A stretch of DNA of 33,343 nucleotides from Faecalicoccus sp. (GCA_017941505.1 JAGAWH010000223.1:1-33343); one strand, 5' to 3'; shown: positions 1-7,827, counted from the stretch's first letter. The notes: a model not told the origin generated them from the sequence alone. Translations and numbers: made by a program.

Positions 1-537
1 CTGCTCTTCCAAAGATAAAGTAGATTGATTTTTATCTTTTGCGATCACAATCCTCGCCTCTTCTAAATCGATTTTTTCTAACGGATTGATTTGACCGTCA
101 TAATGTTTCGGGCGCAGGTAGTAAGCCCAATATTCACCATAATATAAATCATTGGTAACAGGCTCTATATTGGTATTAGGATTTCTTTTTTTCTTCACAA
201 AGCTGGAATAGTCTTTCGGTGTTGTCATCTGTACCGGATGGGCACAGATATCCCAGATCGGAATATCAAATATTTGAGCAAGTGCTGTTAATTCCGGAAG
301 CTGGATACCTCGTGTTTCCTCCGGATTAAACATAGCACCGATCTTAGCTGCCGAAGTGGGAACCTTATAACGGTGTTCTATCTCACTGGCAATCTTAGCA
401 TAGTTAAGACTCATTCCTTCCATTTCGAGTTCAAAATTTTGTTTCCATTCAATTAATCTCTTTTTTATCAAATCGTTATAGTTGTATCCACTGATTTCAG
501 GACCCATAATCGTCCCATCTTTAAATTTAACCTCCAT
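1..537 (-). CDS. Hypothetical protein, possible HTH-like N-terminal part (3' end off window)
   Basis: The reading frame opens at an ATG at 537 (reverse strand), 7 nt after a strong AGGAGG site at about 545-550, and stays open for 179 codons to the left edge, so the C-terminus is missing. Residues about 40-85 are helical and basic (SLNYAKIASEIEHRY, then PTSAAKIGAMF) followed by LPELTALAQIFDIPIWDIC, a layout reminiscent of XRE-type helix-turn-helix proteins that read a DNA-binding segment and then a family-specific tail. No signal peptide or membrane segment is visible. It is transcribed away from the YbjN-like gene at 699 and shares a 160-nt divergent spacer with it. I do not recognise the family firmly; the HTH reading is an inference from helix pattern alone. 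Confidence 0.65.
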   Translation of the reverse strand, partial: MEVKFKDGTIMGPEISGYNYNDLIKKRLIEWKQNFELEMEGMSLNYAKIASEIEHRYKVPTSAAKIGAMFNPEETRGIQLPELTALAQIFDIPIWDICAHPVQMTTPKDYSSFVKKKRNPNTNIEPVTNDLYYGEYWAYYLRPKHYDGQINPLEKIDLEEARIVIAKDKNQSTLSLEEQ

Positions 538-698
538 ATATATTCCTCCTCATCAATATTCTAACATATTTATTATTTTATTTCTCATTTTTGTTATGCT
601 TTAAATTCGCTCTGGATGTTTTTTGCGTCTATTATTTTCTATTTATATTATCTTCAATATATGGTATTCTTCTTTTACAAAGAAAAGGAGGATGTATC

Positions 699-1202
699 AT
701 GGAAAATACAATTAATTATGTTGATCTTACAGAAAAGGCACTGCAAAGAGAAGGATTGGAATTTGAAAAGACCACCCTATACAGCAAAACAAAATTCAAT
801 GTTTCTCTGCGTGCATATAATGTACCGGGACTTTTTGTTTCTTTGGTTGTGGATAATAATGACGGTGATGTCATGTATCGCTCTTATCTGACCTTTGATG
901 TCGAGAAACATAAACAATCGGATATCATTATGGAATGTAACAAACTGAACAGTGAATACCGTTTCCTGAAAATGTATTTGGATGATGACGGTGATTTATG
1001 TGCTGCATACGACTTTGTCTTATATGAAGCAGATGAAGACACTCTCATAGAAAAAATCGTTGAATTATTCTTCCTTTGTTTACGAATCACGGACAAATGC
1101 ACCCCGCATCTTATGAAACCAATATGGGAACAAAATGAAGACAGCCATAATGAAACGAAGATGAAAATATTTAAATATGATCCTCAGGGGGAAACAAATT
1201 GA
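699..1202 (+). CDS. YbjN-like (sensory transduction regulator fold) protein
   Basis: A 167-residue soluble, acidic protein. I chose the ATG at 699 because AAGGAGG lies at 685-691; the open frame extends 36 codons further upstream but that part is a low-complexity hydrophobic translation with no SD. The body (NVPGLFVSLVVDNNDGDVMY, YRFLKMYLDDDGDLCAAYDF, then a helix IEKIVELFFLCLRI) follows the alternating strand/acidic-turn pattern of the YbjN domain, a type-III-secretion-chaperone-like fold that usually acts as a small adaptor with no known enzyme activity. Its stop TGA overlaps the TTG start of the next gene, so the two are probably co-translated and may work together at the membrane. Family assignment is by pattern only. 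Confidence 0.6.
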   Translation: MENTINYVDLTEKALQREGLEFEKTTLYSKTKFNVSLRAYNVPGLFVSLVVDNNDGDVMYRSYLTFDVEKHKQSDIIMECNKLNSEYRFLKMYLDDDGDLCAAYDFVLYEADEDTLIEKIVELFFLCLRITDKCTPHLMKPIWEQNEDSHNETKMKIFKYDPQGETN

Positions 1203-2677
1203 ATAAGACATTAAAAAGAAACGATGCGAGCTTCTGGCTCGTATCGTCTATCTTATTATTATTATTATTGATTCTGTGGGTGCATACTTTAATTAAGATG
1301 TTGAGTTTCTTAGAGGTCTATAACGAATTCGAGTTATTGTATACAGCATTCATTACGATGATCTTGGCAGGTTTAGCGTTTGGACTCATCTCCGGTCTTG
1401 ATTTTTCATTTTTTTGTCGTTCTACGTATTTTTGTATTATACGATTTTCTCTTTCTTTATTAATTCTTTTGGGGCTCTATTGCCTGGAAACAAAAACCGA
1501 TGTCTTTTCCCTGTTTGCCTCAAACCAAATTATCCTGCGGAATTGGACAATGGATAAAATCCACTTACTTTATGTTTTTTTGATCATATGGTTTCCTGCC
1601 AACATTACCTGGATTTTCAAAGCAATGGAAAAGGAAAAATTTAACCGGATAGCAGCCACTCTGGGAATTGTTTCCGTCTGTGTTTTTACACTTGAAGAAA
1701 TGCTCTTATGTAACTCACTGGCCAACGGCTATAAGGTGGATATGATCATTCTCAATACAATCACCATCGGTATTGCCATGTGGAAACACGGTCAATTCAT
1801 ACCAAACCGGCAGCAGATTATCTTCATTCTATTGTATTTGATACTAAGGATCGGTCTTCTTCCGTTATGCACCGATCGTTGGGGAGCAGATATGACACTA
1901 TTTATGCAGGGCGTTGAAAAGACAGATTTTCCGAAACTTGTTCATGAAGTAGTAACCCATGCTGCTCTTTTAGGTACATCCAAATATCTAATGGATTCTG
2001 AATTTGTGGTGACATGGTTGTTCAATCAAAACGTCCCTGTTTTGCAGGTTTTATATTACGGTGGCTGGATTGCCGGCATCCTATATGTCGCCTCCCTTTT
2101 GGCTCTGACTGTCTGTATCATAAAAAATCTCAATTTAAAAAAAGGAAGAAATCACAGATGTTTTCTGATTTATGCCTCAGCAGCTTCATGCCTGGTAATG
2201 GAAATCGTATTGGGGATTCTTATGAATTTCGGTGTACCTTTTTTCGCAAACATCCCGTTTTTCAATGGGTATTGGTCATTTATCATGTTGGCACTGGTAT
2301 TTATATGCGGTATTGAAAATCATGCGATACAGGAAAATGAATCGTTTGTTCCACTCAAAAATATTTTAAAAAAGCCGGGGCCTTATATCATATTGGATGA
2401 AGACGGTAATGATTACAATCCGGATAACAGTTTTGAATATGTAACCATTCATAATAAACACTTTAAGCTGGAACGATGCGACTATGAACAGAAAGAGTTT
2501 GCGATTCTTACGACAATGTCCTTTCCTTTTAAACAAAGATGTATTTTAGAATCCATAAATAATGAATGGGTCGAAACCGAGAACGCAAAAATTTTGGAAC
2601 TTGCCGCTAAATACTATAAATATCATAATATACCGGAATATTTGGAGGATACGATTTATGAAGAACACATTACTTGA
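1199..2677 (+). CDS. Large multi-pass membrane protein of unknown function
   Basis: A 492-residue protein starting at a TTG (1199) that overlaps the preceding stop codon (TTGA), with a G-rich SD at about 1186-1191. Residues about 10-370 contain some ten hydrophobic segments, several ending in aromatic belts; residues about 375-492 are soluble, acidic and aromatic, beginning with ILDEDGNDYNPDNSFEYVTI. No transporter, kinase or glycosyltransferase signature is apparent. The overlap with the YbjN-like gene upstream and the 20-nt overlap with the small membrane ORF downstream suggest a three-gene operon making one membrane complex. I do not recognise the family; a polytopic scaffold or polymer-related membrane protein is possible but unsupported. 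Confidence 0.7.
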   Translation: MNKTLKRNDASFWLVSSILLLLLLILWVHTLIKMLSFLEVYNEFELLYTAFITMILAGLAFGLISGLDFSFFCRSTYFCIIRFSLSLLILLGLYCLETKTDVFSLFASNQIILRNWTMDKIHLLYVFLIIWFPANITWIFKAMEKEKFNRIAATLGIVSVCVFTLEEMLLCNSLANGYKVDMIILNTITIGIAMWKHGQFIPNRQQIIFILLYLILRIGLLPLCTDRWGADMTLFMQGVEKTDFPKLVHEVVTHAALLGTSKYLMDSEFVVTWLFNQNVPVLQVLYYGGWIAGILYVASLLALTVCIIKNLNLKKGRNHRCFLIYASAASCLVMEIVLGILMNFGVPFFANIPFFNGYWSFIMLALVFICGIENHAIQENESFVPLKNILKKPGPYIILDEDGNDYNPDNSFEYVTIHNKHFKLERCDYEQKEFAILTTMSFPFKQRCILESINNEWVETENAKILELAAKYYKYHNIPEYLEDTIYEEHIT

Positions 2678-2840
2678 TTCCATCAAAATCTTTTTTATAG
2701 AAAAAATATGGCTATATATTTTAGCTTGGATTTTATTTATTTATGCGTTTTGTTCGATTTGGGAATTCACACTAACTAATACATATAATCATCTCTATAA
2801 AGATTCCATTTTAACCAGAATGGTAGACTATTTCCTTTAG
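2658..2840 (+). CDS. Small membrane protein, probably truncated by a frameshift
   Basis: A 60-residue ORF from the ATG at 2658, ten nucleotides after GGAGG (2644-2648), inside the end of the upstream gene. It has one long hydrophobic segment at residues about 12-35 (FFIEKIWLYILAWILFIYAF). It stops at TAG 2838-2840, but the next frame continues without a stop from this point to TAA 2978-2980 and adds a second hydrophobic helix. One additional T in the CTTT run at 2836-2838 would join both halves into a protein of about 107 residues with two membrane helices. Either the short form is genuine or this is a frameshifted gene; see the separate entry for the second half. Confidence 0.55.
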   Translation: MKNTLLDSIKIFFIEKIWLYILAWILFIYAFCSIWEFTLTNTYNHLYKDSILTRMVDYFL

Positions 2841-2845
2841 AACGG

Positions 2846-2980
2846 ATGGCACCGCTATCCATAATACACATAGATCTGCAGCGGCGCATATTGATCGATG
2901 CTCTCCTTTCCTACCATATGCTAACAGATATGTTATTTTATTTAGCATTTATGGCATGTATCGAAATCTTATATGCGTAA
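2846..2980 (+). pseudogene. Out-of-frame continuation of the small membrane protein gene
   Basis: The frame carrying the ATG at 2846 runs to TAA 2978-2980 and encodes RMAPLSIIHIDLQRRIL... ending in a hydrophobic helix (MLFYLAFMACIEILYA). No SD precedes this ATG. It lines up in the -1 frame directly behind the stop of the ORF at 2658-2840, so it is best read as the C-terminal half of that gene after loss of one T. It could instead be a chance open frame of 44 codons. Confidence 0.4.
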
Positions 2981-3154
2981 ATAAACTTCTATTATATACT
3001 ATTTATATTAATACAAATAAATGTTAATATATTTACAAAGATAAGGAAAGCTTATCTACAGGAAGCAAAAAACTTCTTATCTGTCCCTGCATATAAACAA
3101 GAATATGCGAAATCATATCACAAGTATTGAGATCAATAGAAAATATTTCATATA

Positions 3155-3245
3155 GGGGTACCGAAATCCCGTGCATAAAGATTTTTCATAGTGAACCTTC
3201 CTCCAAGGCGTTTCCCGTAAATTCTTCCAAACACATCGGTACCCC
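3155..3245. repeat. Widely spaced inverted repeat GGGGTACCGA / TCGGTACCCC
   Basis: The two 10-nt arms are exact reverse complements, separated by 71 nt. Within the loop CCTTCCTCCAAGG (about 3196-3208) can form a small hairpin. Neither flank shows a matching target-site duplication, and the segment does not match SRP RNA, 6S RNA, tmRNA or RNase P motifs that I can recognise. Confidence 0.5.
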
Positions 3246-3263
3246 ACCCCCTTTCTTTACAAT

Positions 3264-3291
3264 TTGACTTTTTAAAAAGCTGCGATAATAC
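3264..3291 (+). promoter_or_regulatory. Sigma-A type promoter of the PolC-like gene
   Basis: TTGACT at 3264-3269 and TAATAC at 3286-3291 are separated by 16 nt. The predicted start at about 3298 lies 38 nt before the SD-preceded ATG at 3336. Confidence 0.6.
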
Positions 3292-3335
3292 CCTTTATTG
3301 CAGCTTGACTTTCTTAACGGAAATGAGGTGAACAT

Positions 3336-3416
3336 ATGTCTACAAATTATTATCAACTTCTATGTGAAGAATGCCATCAGGCCTTCCGGCAAAAATTAAA
3401 ACCCCGAGACTTTTGA
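3336..3416 (+). pseudogene. N-terminal fragment of the PolC-like gene (frame 0)
   Basis: ATG at 3336 is preceded by GAGGTG (3325-3330), the best translation start in the area. The 26-codon ORF (MSTNYYQLLCEECHQAFRQK...) ends at TGA 3414-3416. The long PolC-like frame begins only as a different frame with a poor SD at 3371. Adding a single T to the TTTT run at 3411-3414 fuses the two as KPRDF-LTRLRLDQELTII, which matches the spacing of the PolC segment in front of its palm motif. This is therefore likely the true N-terminus, separated by a one-base deletion or a sequence error. Confidence 0.55.
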
Positions 3417-4486
3417 CAAGGCTGCGGCTCGACCAGGAGTTAACCATCATCAAAGAAAGAAATCTTGGATTTGGAATGTGGTTTATCCATTTATTGTTTA
3501 AGGAATTTGTGGATCAAGGAGTTCCTTTCTCCACAAGAGGGGCTGCCGGAGATAGTTTTATCCTCTATCTTCTGGGACTGACACATTATAATCCGGTAGA
3601 AAAACATCTTCCTGCTCTCTTTTTCTACGGAACGGAATCAAAACCGCGTCCTTTATCCTACCAAATCAATCTTTCAAAGAAGGACCGCCAAAAGGCAATT
3701 CAAACACTTTGCGATATGTTAAAGATATCCATAAATGAAGGAGAAGTTCAAAGAGCGTCCGTGGTTGAAGTGATTCTCCAAGTCAATTCCTTAGGCAGCG
3801 ATTATACTAAAACGGAGTTTATAAAAGATAACGGCACATTATCTATTTTAGTTCAAGATCATAAAACACCGGCAAACCATAGTTTTACGATTCGCATGTA
3901 CTTAAATAAAGATGTCGAAGTTTTATGCCAATTATCAAATGCCACAAGCACAAAAGTTCCAAGAAAACCGGAAAAAGAAAATGAGATATTTTCCGTATTT
4001 GAACAGCCATCTCTTGCCGGAATCGGATCTATGGATCACATCTTCATTCGTGAATATGTTCTGGATACGATACATCCCCACTCTGTATCCGATCTGGCAA
4101 GGCTGTTAGGTCTGGCACATTCTTCAGCGGGATACACAAAACTTCAAAGGCCTTTATTGAAGGAGGAAACCATCAACTTAACACAAACTATATCCGGTGC
4201 GGAAGATATCTACCATATTCTAAGAAAGTATGACTTCTCTGAAGAATATGCCTACGATTTGATTCTTGGCATCAACAAACATACTAAAAAAATCGATGAG
4301 GAAATTGAAAAAGAATTATTAGAACATGGTATACCCGATATTATTGTAAAGATTTTAAAAGAAGTATCCTATGTATTCTATGCCGGTCAAAATTATGATT
4401 ATGCATGGCAGCTCTTAGCCCTGGCATATTATAAATATCATTATCCTGAACTCTTTGAATCAATCATAAATGGAGATAAATCTTAA
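3371..4486 (+). CDS. PolC-like orphan protein, apparently without polymerase active site
   Basis: A 371-residue frame that resembles pieces of DNA polymerase III PolC (normally about 1,430 residues). Residues 20-80 (LDQELTIIKE, then STRGAAGDSFILYLLGLTHYNPV) match the PolC palm segment with its SRGSVGSS..TEVNPL pattern. Residues about 215-365 match the PolC region after the palm (SVSDLARLLGLAHSS, ISGAEDIYHIL, a helix of GI..K, then YAWQLLALAYYKYHYPELF). The catalytic PDIDLNFSG-type aspartate motif and the third catalytic aspartate are not found; the roughly 130 residues between are shorter and unlike PolC. It lacks the PHP, exonuclease and OB parts. It is therefore probably a non-catalytic PolC paralogue. 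The true start is likely 3336 with a frameshift. Promoter at 3264-3291, terminator at 4485-4513. Confidence 0.6.
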   Translation: MPSGLPAKIKTPRLLTRLRLDQELTIIKERNLGFGMWFIHLLFKEFVDQGVPFSTRGAAGDSFILYLLGLTHYNPVEKHLPALFFYGTESKPRPLSYQINLSKKDRQKAIQTLCDMLKISINEGEVQRASVVEVILQVNSLGSDYTKTEFIKDNGTLSILVQDHKTPANHSFTIRMYLNKDVEVLCQLSNATSTKVPRKPEKENEIFSVFEQPSLAGIGSMDHIFIREYVLDTIHPHSVSDLARLLGLAHSSAGYTKLQRPLLKEETINLTQTISGAEDIYHILRKYDFSEEYAYDLILGINKHTKKIDEEIEKELLEHGIPDIIVKILKEVSYVFYAGQNYDYAWQLLALAYYKYHYPELFESIINGDKS

Positions 4487-4513
4487 AAAAACGGCATAAA
4501 ATTGCCGTTTTTT
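4485..4513. terminator. Bidirectional intrinsic terminator between convergent genes
   Basis: A-rich arm 4485-4496 ending ACGGCA, loop TAAAAT, arm TGCCGTTTTTT 4503-4513. It carries the stop codon of the PolC-like gene on one side and overlaps the stop codon of the TraX-like gene on the other, and gives a U-run in both directions. Confidence 0.85.
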
Positions 4514-5258
4514 AAATCATATGTGAAATCAATCCAATGATAAACATGTGAACCGGATAATACCAATAGAAAAACTTACCCAGCCATGCCGCTTCACCGC
4601 GCTTCCCATTATACAATGCCAGCAGCGGAACGGTGAACCAGCACGCCATATGGACCATGGCGTAAATATGGCTGTTAAAGATAAAGAAGCCTAACGCATA
4701 ACAGGTCGTCATAGCCATCAGCCATACCATCTGCTTATAGAACTTTCCATAGTTTCTTCCTACCATCAATATCGCAAGCGGAGCTGCACAGCTCCAATCG
4801 GATGTGACGGTAAGTATGCAACCGATAATCGTAATGATGATCTTTAATGCAGTACTCATGGATTCTGTATCCCAAACCTTCAAAAAGATTAATCCCCACA
4901 TTAAAGGCCATGCGATACTGGTGGCATTGAACATTAGATTCTCTAAAGGATTAAAACTTTGGTGTGCAAAATAACAGAAGGCAAAATGACTGACTACTGC
5001 AAGCAATGCCATTCGTCTTAAATACTTTTTGAAATCATGTGTATGATGATATCCTTCTGCCACAAAGAACAACATGATTGGTGCTGTTAAGCGTCCGATG
5101 CAGTGTAAGAAGATCTGTATCGGTACCTCAGCCTGAGCATAGGTATCAATGCCCATCCATGCCAGATGGTCAATTGTCATAGTGATAATCGCAACTAATT
5201 TCAATGCGTTACCGCTAAGACCAAATTGTTTTGTAGGCGTTATCTCTGTCTGTGTCAT
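4512..5258 (-). CDS. TraX family membrane protein
   Basis: A 248-residue polytopic membrane protein with about seven to eight hydrophobic segments. The N-terminal part (GNALKLVAIITMTIDHLAWMG) followed by IGRLTAPIMLFFVAEGYHHT, and the C-terminal FFYWYYPVHMFIIG, are typical of the TraX family (PF05857), related to acyltransferase-like membrane proteins. In F plasmids TraX acetylates pilin; chromosomal homologues in Firmicutes have no assigned job, and no conjugation genes lie nearby. The ATG at 5258 follows AGGAGG. It sits 26 nt behind the SWIM gene on the same strand and probably shares its transcript, ending at the shared terminator 4485-4513. Confidence 0.85.
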   Translation of the reverse strand: MTQTEITPTKQFGLSGNALKLVAIITMTIDHLAWMGIDTYAQAEVPIQIFLHCIGRLTAPIMLFFVAEGYHHTHDFKKYLRRMALLAVVSHFAFCYFAHQSFNPLENLMFNATSIAWPLMWGLIFLKVWDTESMSTALKIIITIIGCILTVTSDWSCAAPLAILMVGRNYGKFYKQMVWLMAMTTCYALGFFIFNSHIYAMVHMACWFTVPLLALYNGKRGEAAWLGKFFYWYYPVHMFIIGLISHMI

Positions 5259-5284
5259 AGAATCCTCCTATTCATTTGATATCA

Positions 5285-6820
5285 TTACCATAAATCCAAC
5301 GTTGGCTGCTCAATTGTTCTTTTCTGAGGATGGTAATCTATTTCGTCTTTTACTTCCTCCAACATTTTCATCATCGTAGTTCGATGAGAATACTTTCTTT
5401 CCCATTGATCAATCAATTTCTCTACAGCCTCTTTGCCTTTTGAAATCTTACTCATTTTCAAGAGGCATTCTTTCATTTGAGCAAGTATAGTCTTATTGGC
5501 TTTCCGACCGACCAATCGATATAACAGATTTGAATAAATCTTGATAAATTTTTCCGGATATTGATCTATTAACTTTGTACTATATGCATCTATTTTATCT
5601 TTAGATGCGTATTCAAGAGTCTTTAACAATTCATCGTTAGTTATTTCATTGCCAAATATTTCGATTCCCTTATTGGGATATTTTTGAAGAAAGGCGGTTC
5701 TGAACCGGTCCCATTGTTCTTTATCGCAAATGCTTCGAAGCTCATTCATCAACCGAAAGTCGGGATATTTGTCTTCCAATAACATATGGTTTAGAATTTC
5801 CCTTTCCTTATTGGTATCACCTGTCTTTTGGTAAAGATCTAATAGAGTAGTTTCCCACCTTAGTCCTGCTGGATGAATTCTTTCATTTTTAAGATAATGT
5901 TCTGCCGTAGGAATTGCATCACGGTATTTTCCTTTTTCAACTTGGAAATTCAGTAATCTTATTTTTACCTCATAGGTTGTATCGTGTTCTTCCAGCCACT
6001 TTTCATATTCATCCAAGTCTAAATGGCACCGTTCCAAATAATTTCTGTATGTATCCAGTGTTAATCCTAAATTTTCGACATTTTCCGGATTTTTTAATTC
6101 TTTTCGAATTTCATCCAATTGTACCCGTATATATTTAGGCTCATCGAATAAATTGTAGAACGCAAAAGAAATACTCTCACCGCATATCAGCTCTTTTTCC
6201 TTTGGTAGCATTTGAACAAACCAGTCAAACATTACATCCTTTTCTTCGTCTGGTGCCCGATGAATAATGTTATCCCAATCTTTTTCCAGCATTAAGCTTA
6301 TCTCATATTGCGTGCTTTCATCATACATTCGAATTTCGTTAAGCACCATAAAAGCAGCTTTTAATATTTCAAACGCTGATAAATAATCCCTTTGGTTCAT
6401 CAAATCGAATAACATATCATGAAGAATCTTTTCAAATCTTTCGGCAAAGACAGGACTCCAGCGTTTTTCTATCCATCCATCTTCATCACTGTATCGATTG
6501 TTGAGATTCCGAATCAGCGTAACCAATACAGTTGGATCACATACATTAAGACGAATTAAACCCTTTTCTGCCAGTGCAAACAGCGAAGCTGTTCCATGTT
6601 TACAATATCCCAGGCTTTCTGCCTCTTTACAGCTGCAGGTCATATCAAGCAGTTTGCTTCCTACCATAAATATTGAAACCGTATAATCCCTTCCATCTTT
6701 TACGATGACATTATATTTATTATGGCTGCCTTCAATATGTTTAACCATTCCGGCTTTATACAATTCTCTGCCTTCATCAAATTGAGAAGATTCTAATAAT
6801 TCTTTCCATGCATCGTTCAT
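5285..6820 (-). CDS. SWIM zinc-finger protein
   Basis: A 511-residue soluble protein with a clear SWIM motif: C62-x-C64-x8-C73-x-H75 (CSC...CKH), which binds zinc and is found in DNA- or protein-binding modules of bacterial SWI2/SNF2-associated and stand-alone proteins. Residues about 110-470 are helix-rich, with TPR/HAT-like repeats (blocks such as AFEILKAAFMVLN and YRDAIPTAEHYL), indicating a protein-interaction scaffold. No ATPase motif is present, so this is not a helicase. The ATG at 6820 follows GAGGG with suitable spacing. The preceding SGNH gene ends in its own terminator (6855-6875), so transcription likely starts in the 54-nt gap and continues into the TraX-like gene. Confidence 0.85.
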   Translation of the reverse strand: MNDAWKELLESSQFDEGRELYKAGMVKHIEGSHNKYNVIVKDGRDYTVSIFMVGSKLLDMTCSCKEAESLGYCKHGTASLFALAEKGLIRLNVCDPTVLVTLIRNLNNRYSDEDGWIEKRWSPVFAERFEKILHDMLFDLMNQRDYLSAFEILKAAFMVLNEIRMYDESTQYEISLMLEKDWDNIIHRAPDEEKDVMFDWFVQMLPKEKELICGESISFAFYNLFDEPKYIRVQLDEIRKELKNPENVENLGLTLDTYRNYLERCHLDLDEYEKWLEEHDTTYEVKIRLLNFQVEKGKYRDAIPTAEHYLKNERIHPAGLRWETTLLDLYQKTGDTNKEREILNHMLLEDKYPDFRLMNELRSICDKEQWDRFRTAFLQKYPNKGIEIFGNEITNDELLKTLEYASKDKIDAYSTKLIDQYPEKFIKIYSNLLYRLVGRKANKTILAQMKECLLKMSKISKGKEAVEKLIDQWERKYSHRTTMMKMLEEVKDEIDYHPQKRTIEQPTLDLW

Positions 6821-6854
6821 CGCTAAACCCTCTTCATCAAACTACAAACTGTTC

Positions 6855-6875
6855 AAAAAAGACAGCACAGCTGCC
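6855..6875 (-). terminator. Intrinsic terminator of the SGNH hydrolase gene
   Basis: Read on the minus strand: GGCAGC, loop TGT, GCTGTC (one G-U pair), followed by six T. The first stem base is part of the TAG stop codon. Confidence 0.75.
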
Positions 6876-7669
6876 TAATTCACAAATTCATACAAATACT
6901 TTTCTATCACAGGGGTCCACCATAATAAATAACCGGCCTGCGTAGGATGAACCGGATCTGCCATATATAATTTACGTTCCATATCCGTGATATCGTTGAA
7001 TGTTTCATCATTCCAGAGATCAATGATCTCAATATCCCATTTCTTTTTCAATTCATACATCATCTTGACCATATCATCATACATCTCCGACATATTTTGT
7101 GGGATATCCTTTCCAAATTTTGGACTGGTGTAAAAGATAACCGGACAGTTCCATGTCTTCTTTACATAATCGATGATAAATTCAGTTGCTCCTGCAATAG
7201 TAGATGTATCAGAGTTTTCTTTTTCTTCCGTGATTGTACCCATCGGCATATTTTTATGCATATCATTGGTGGATAATTGACATACAAAGGCATCAAGCTT
7301 TTCATCTTTGTCAATATTATTGAGCATTCTTTGAACATAAGACTTTTCACCGTTATCAACTAATGTAGTTCCGCTTACCGCTTCCTTCACATAGGTACAC
7401 CCATTTCGCTTTGCGATATATTCTACAAAAGAAACTTCCAAAGACCGGAACCCAAAGGTTACCGATGAGCCAAGAAAAGCTAAACGTTTCCCCTTTAAAG
7501 GACTGTTTGGTAATGCCTCTACATTTTCTAAATGATACTTCTCAGCATTGCCGGCTAACTTACTAACCGAATCTTCTTCTTTAGGTTCCTCTTTTATATT
7601 TTGTTTATTGTAATGATGAATGGCAGCACCGATGCCTGCCGTCAATAATATTAATGCACTCTTTTTCAT
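6875..7669 (-). CDS. Membrane-anchored SGNH/GDSL hydrolase
   Basis: A 264-residue protein with a short hydrophobic N-terminus (residues 4-17) that may anchor or export it. It has the SGNH blocks: block I AFLGSSVTFG with nucleophile Ser69 (GSS instead of GDS), block III around LSTND with Asn135, and the C-terminal DPVH with Asp238 and His241. These form a Ser-His-Asp esterase. Substrates in this family include acetylated glycans, lipids and peptidoglycan O-acetyl groups; nothing here separates them, although the nearby GH3 and deacetylase genes make a cell-envelope glycan substrate reasonable. It is divergent from the GH3 gene. Its ATG at 7669 is preceded by AGAGGTC. Confidence 0.85.
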   Translation of the reverse strand: MKKSALILLTAGIGAAIHHYNKQNIKEEPKEEDSVSKLAGNAEKYHLENVEALPNSPLKGKRLAFLGSSVTFGFRSLEVSFVEYIAKRNGCTYVKEAVSGTTLVDNGEKSYVQRMLNNIDKDEKLDAFVCQLSTNDMHKNMPMGTITEEKENSDTSTIAGATEFIIDYVKKTWNCPVIFYTSPKFGKDIPQNMSEMYDDMVKMMYELKKKWDIEIIDLWNDETFNDITDMERKLYMADPVHPTQAGYLLWWTPVIEKYLYEFVN

Positions 7670-7792
7670 CTTTGACCTCTTTATATTTCAAATTCGTTTA
7701 TTTCACATAGTATTTTATCACTACTTATGTTTTTTTTGTGAAATCTATCCCATACCGGCCGATTTTCTTTATCGCAAATTTTAAAAGAATAA

Positions 7793-7820
7793 TTGAAACT
7801 CCATCTTTGTGTTTTATAAT
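7793..7820 (+). promoter_or_regulatory. Promoter of the GH3 gene, -10 almost touching the start codon
   Basis: TTGAAA 7793-7798, 16-nt spacer, TATAAT 7815-7820. The expected start of transcription, six to eight nt further on, coincides with the ATG at 7828, so the mRNA may be leaderless. Confidence 0.6.
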
Positions 7821-7827
7821 GAGATTG

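Larger units (their letters stand above)
2981..3335. other. Non-coding spacer with inverted repeats
   Basis: No convincing gene in 355 nt. It begins AT-rich (to about 3038), then holds a 7-bp hairpin AGATAAG/CTTATCT at 3039-3057, whose left arm can also pair with a second CTTATCT at 3076-3082. A perfect 10-bp inverted pair follows at 3155-3164 and 3236-3245, then the promoter of the PolC-like gene (3264-3291). The centre could be a small RNA gene, a remnant of a mobile sequence or a regulatory leader; no T-run terminator follows on either strand close by. Confidence 0.5.

Noticed and set aside
884..1102. Short reverse-strand ORFs across the window as genes
   Set aside because: They lie opposite or inside clear genes, lack SD sites and have no protein-like character.
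3155..3245. 4.5S/SRP RNA or 6S RNA
   Set aside because: The conserved GGAAGGAAGC-type apex or central bubble is not present, and no terminator follows.
3405..3420. Programmed ribosomal frameshift in the PolC-like gene, as in prfB
   Set aside because: The prfB type shifts forward into the next frame; the frame needed here is -1, and no slippery heptamer or following pseudoknot is visible.
4512..5258. Part of a conjugation system because of TraX
   Set aside because: No relaxase, coupling protein or type IV secretion gene is present; chromosomal TraX proteins are common.
7738..7827. GTG at 7738 as the start of the GH3 protein
   Set aside because: It gives a 30-residue extension without SD which would cross the promoter, and the signal anchor starts naturally at 7828.
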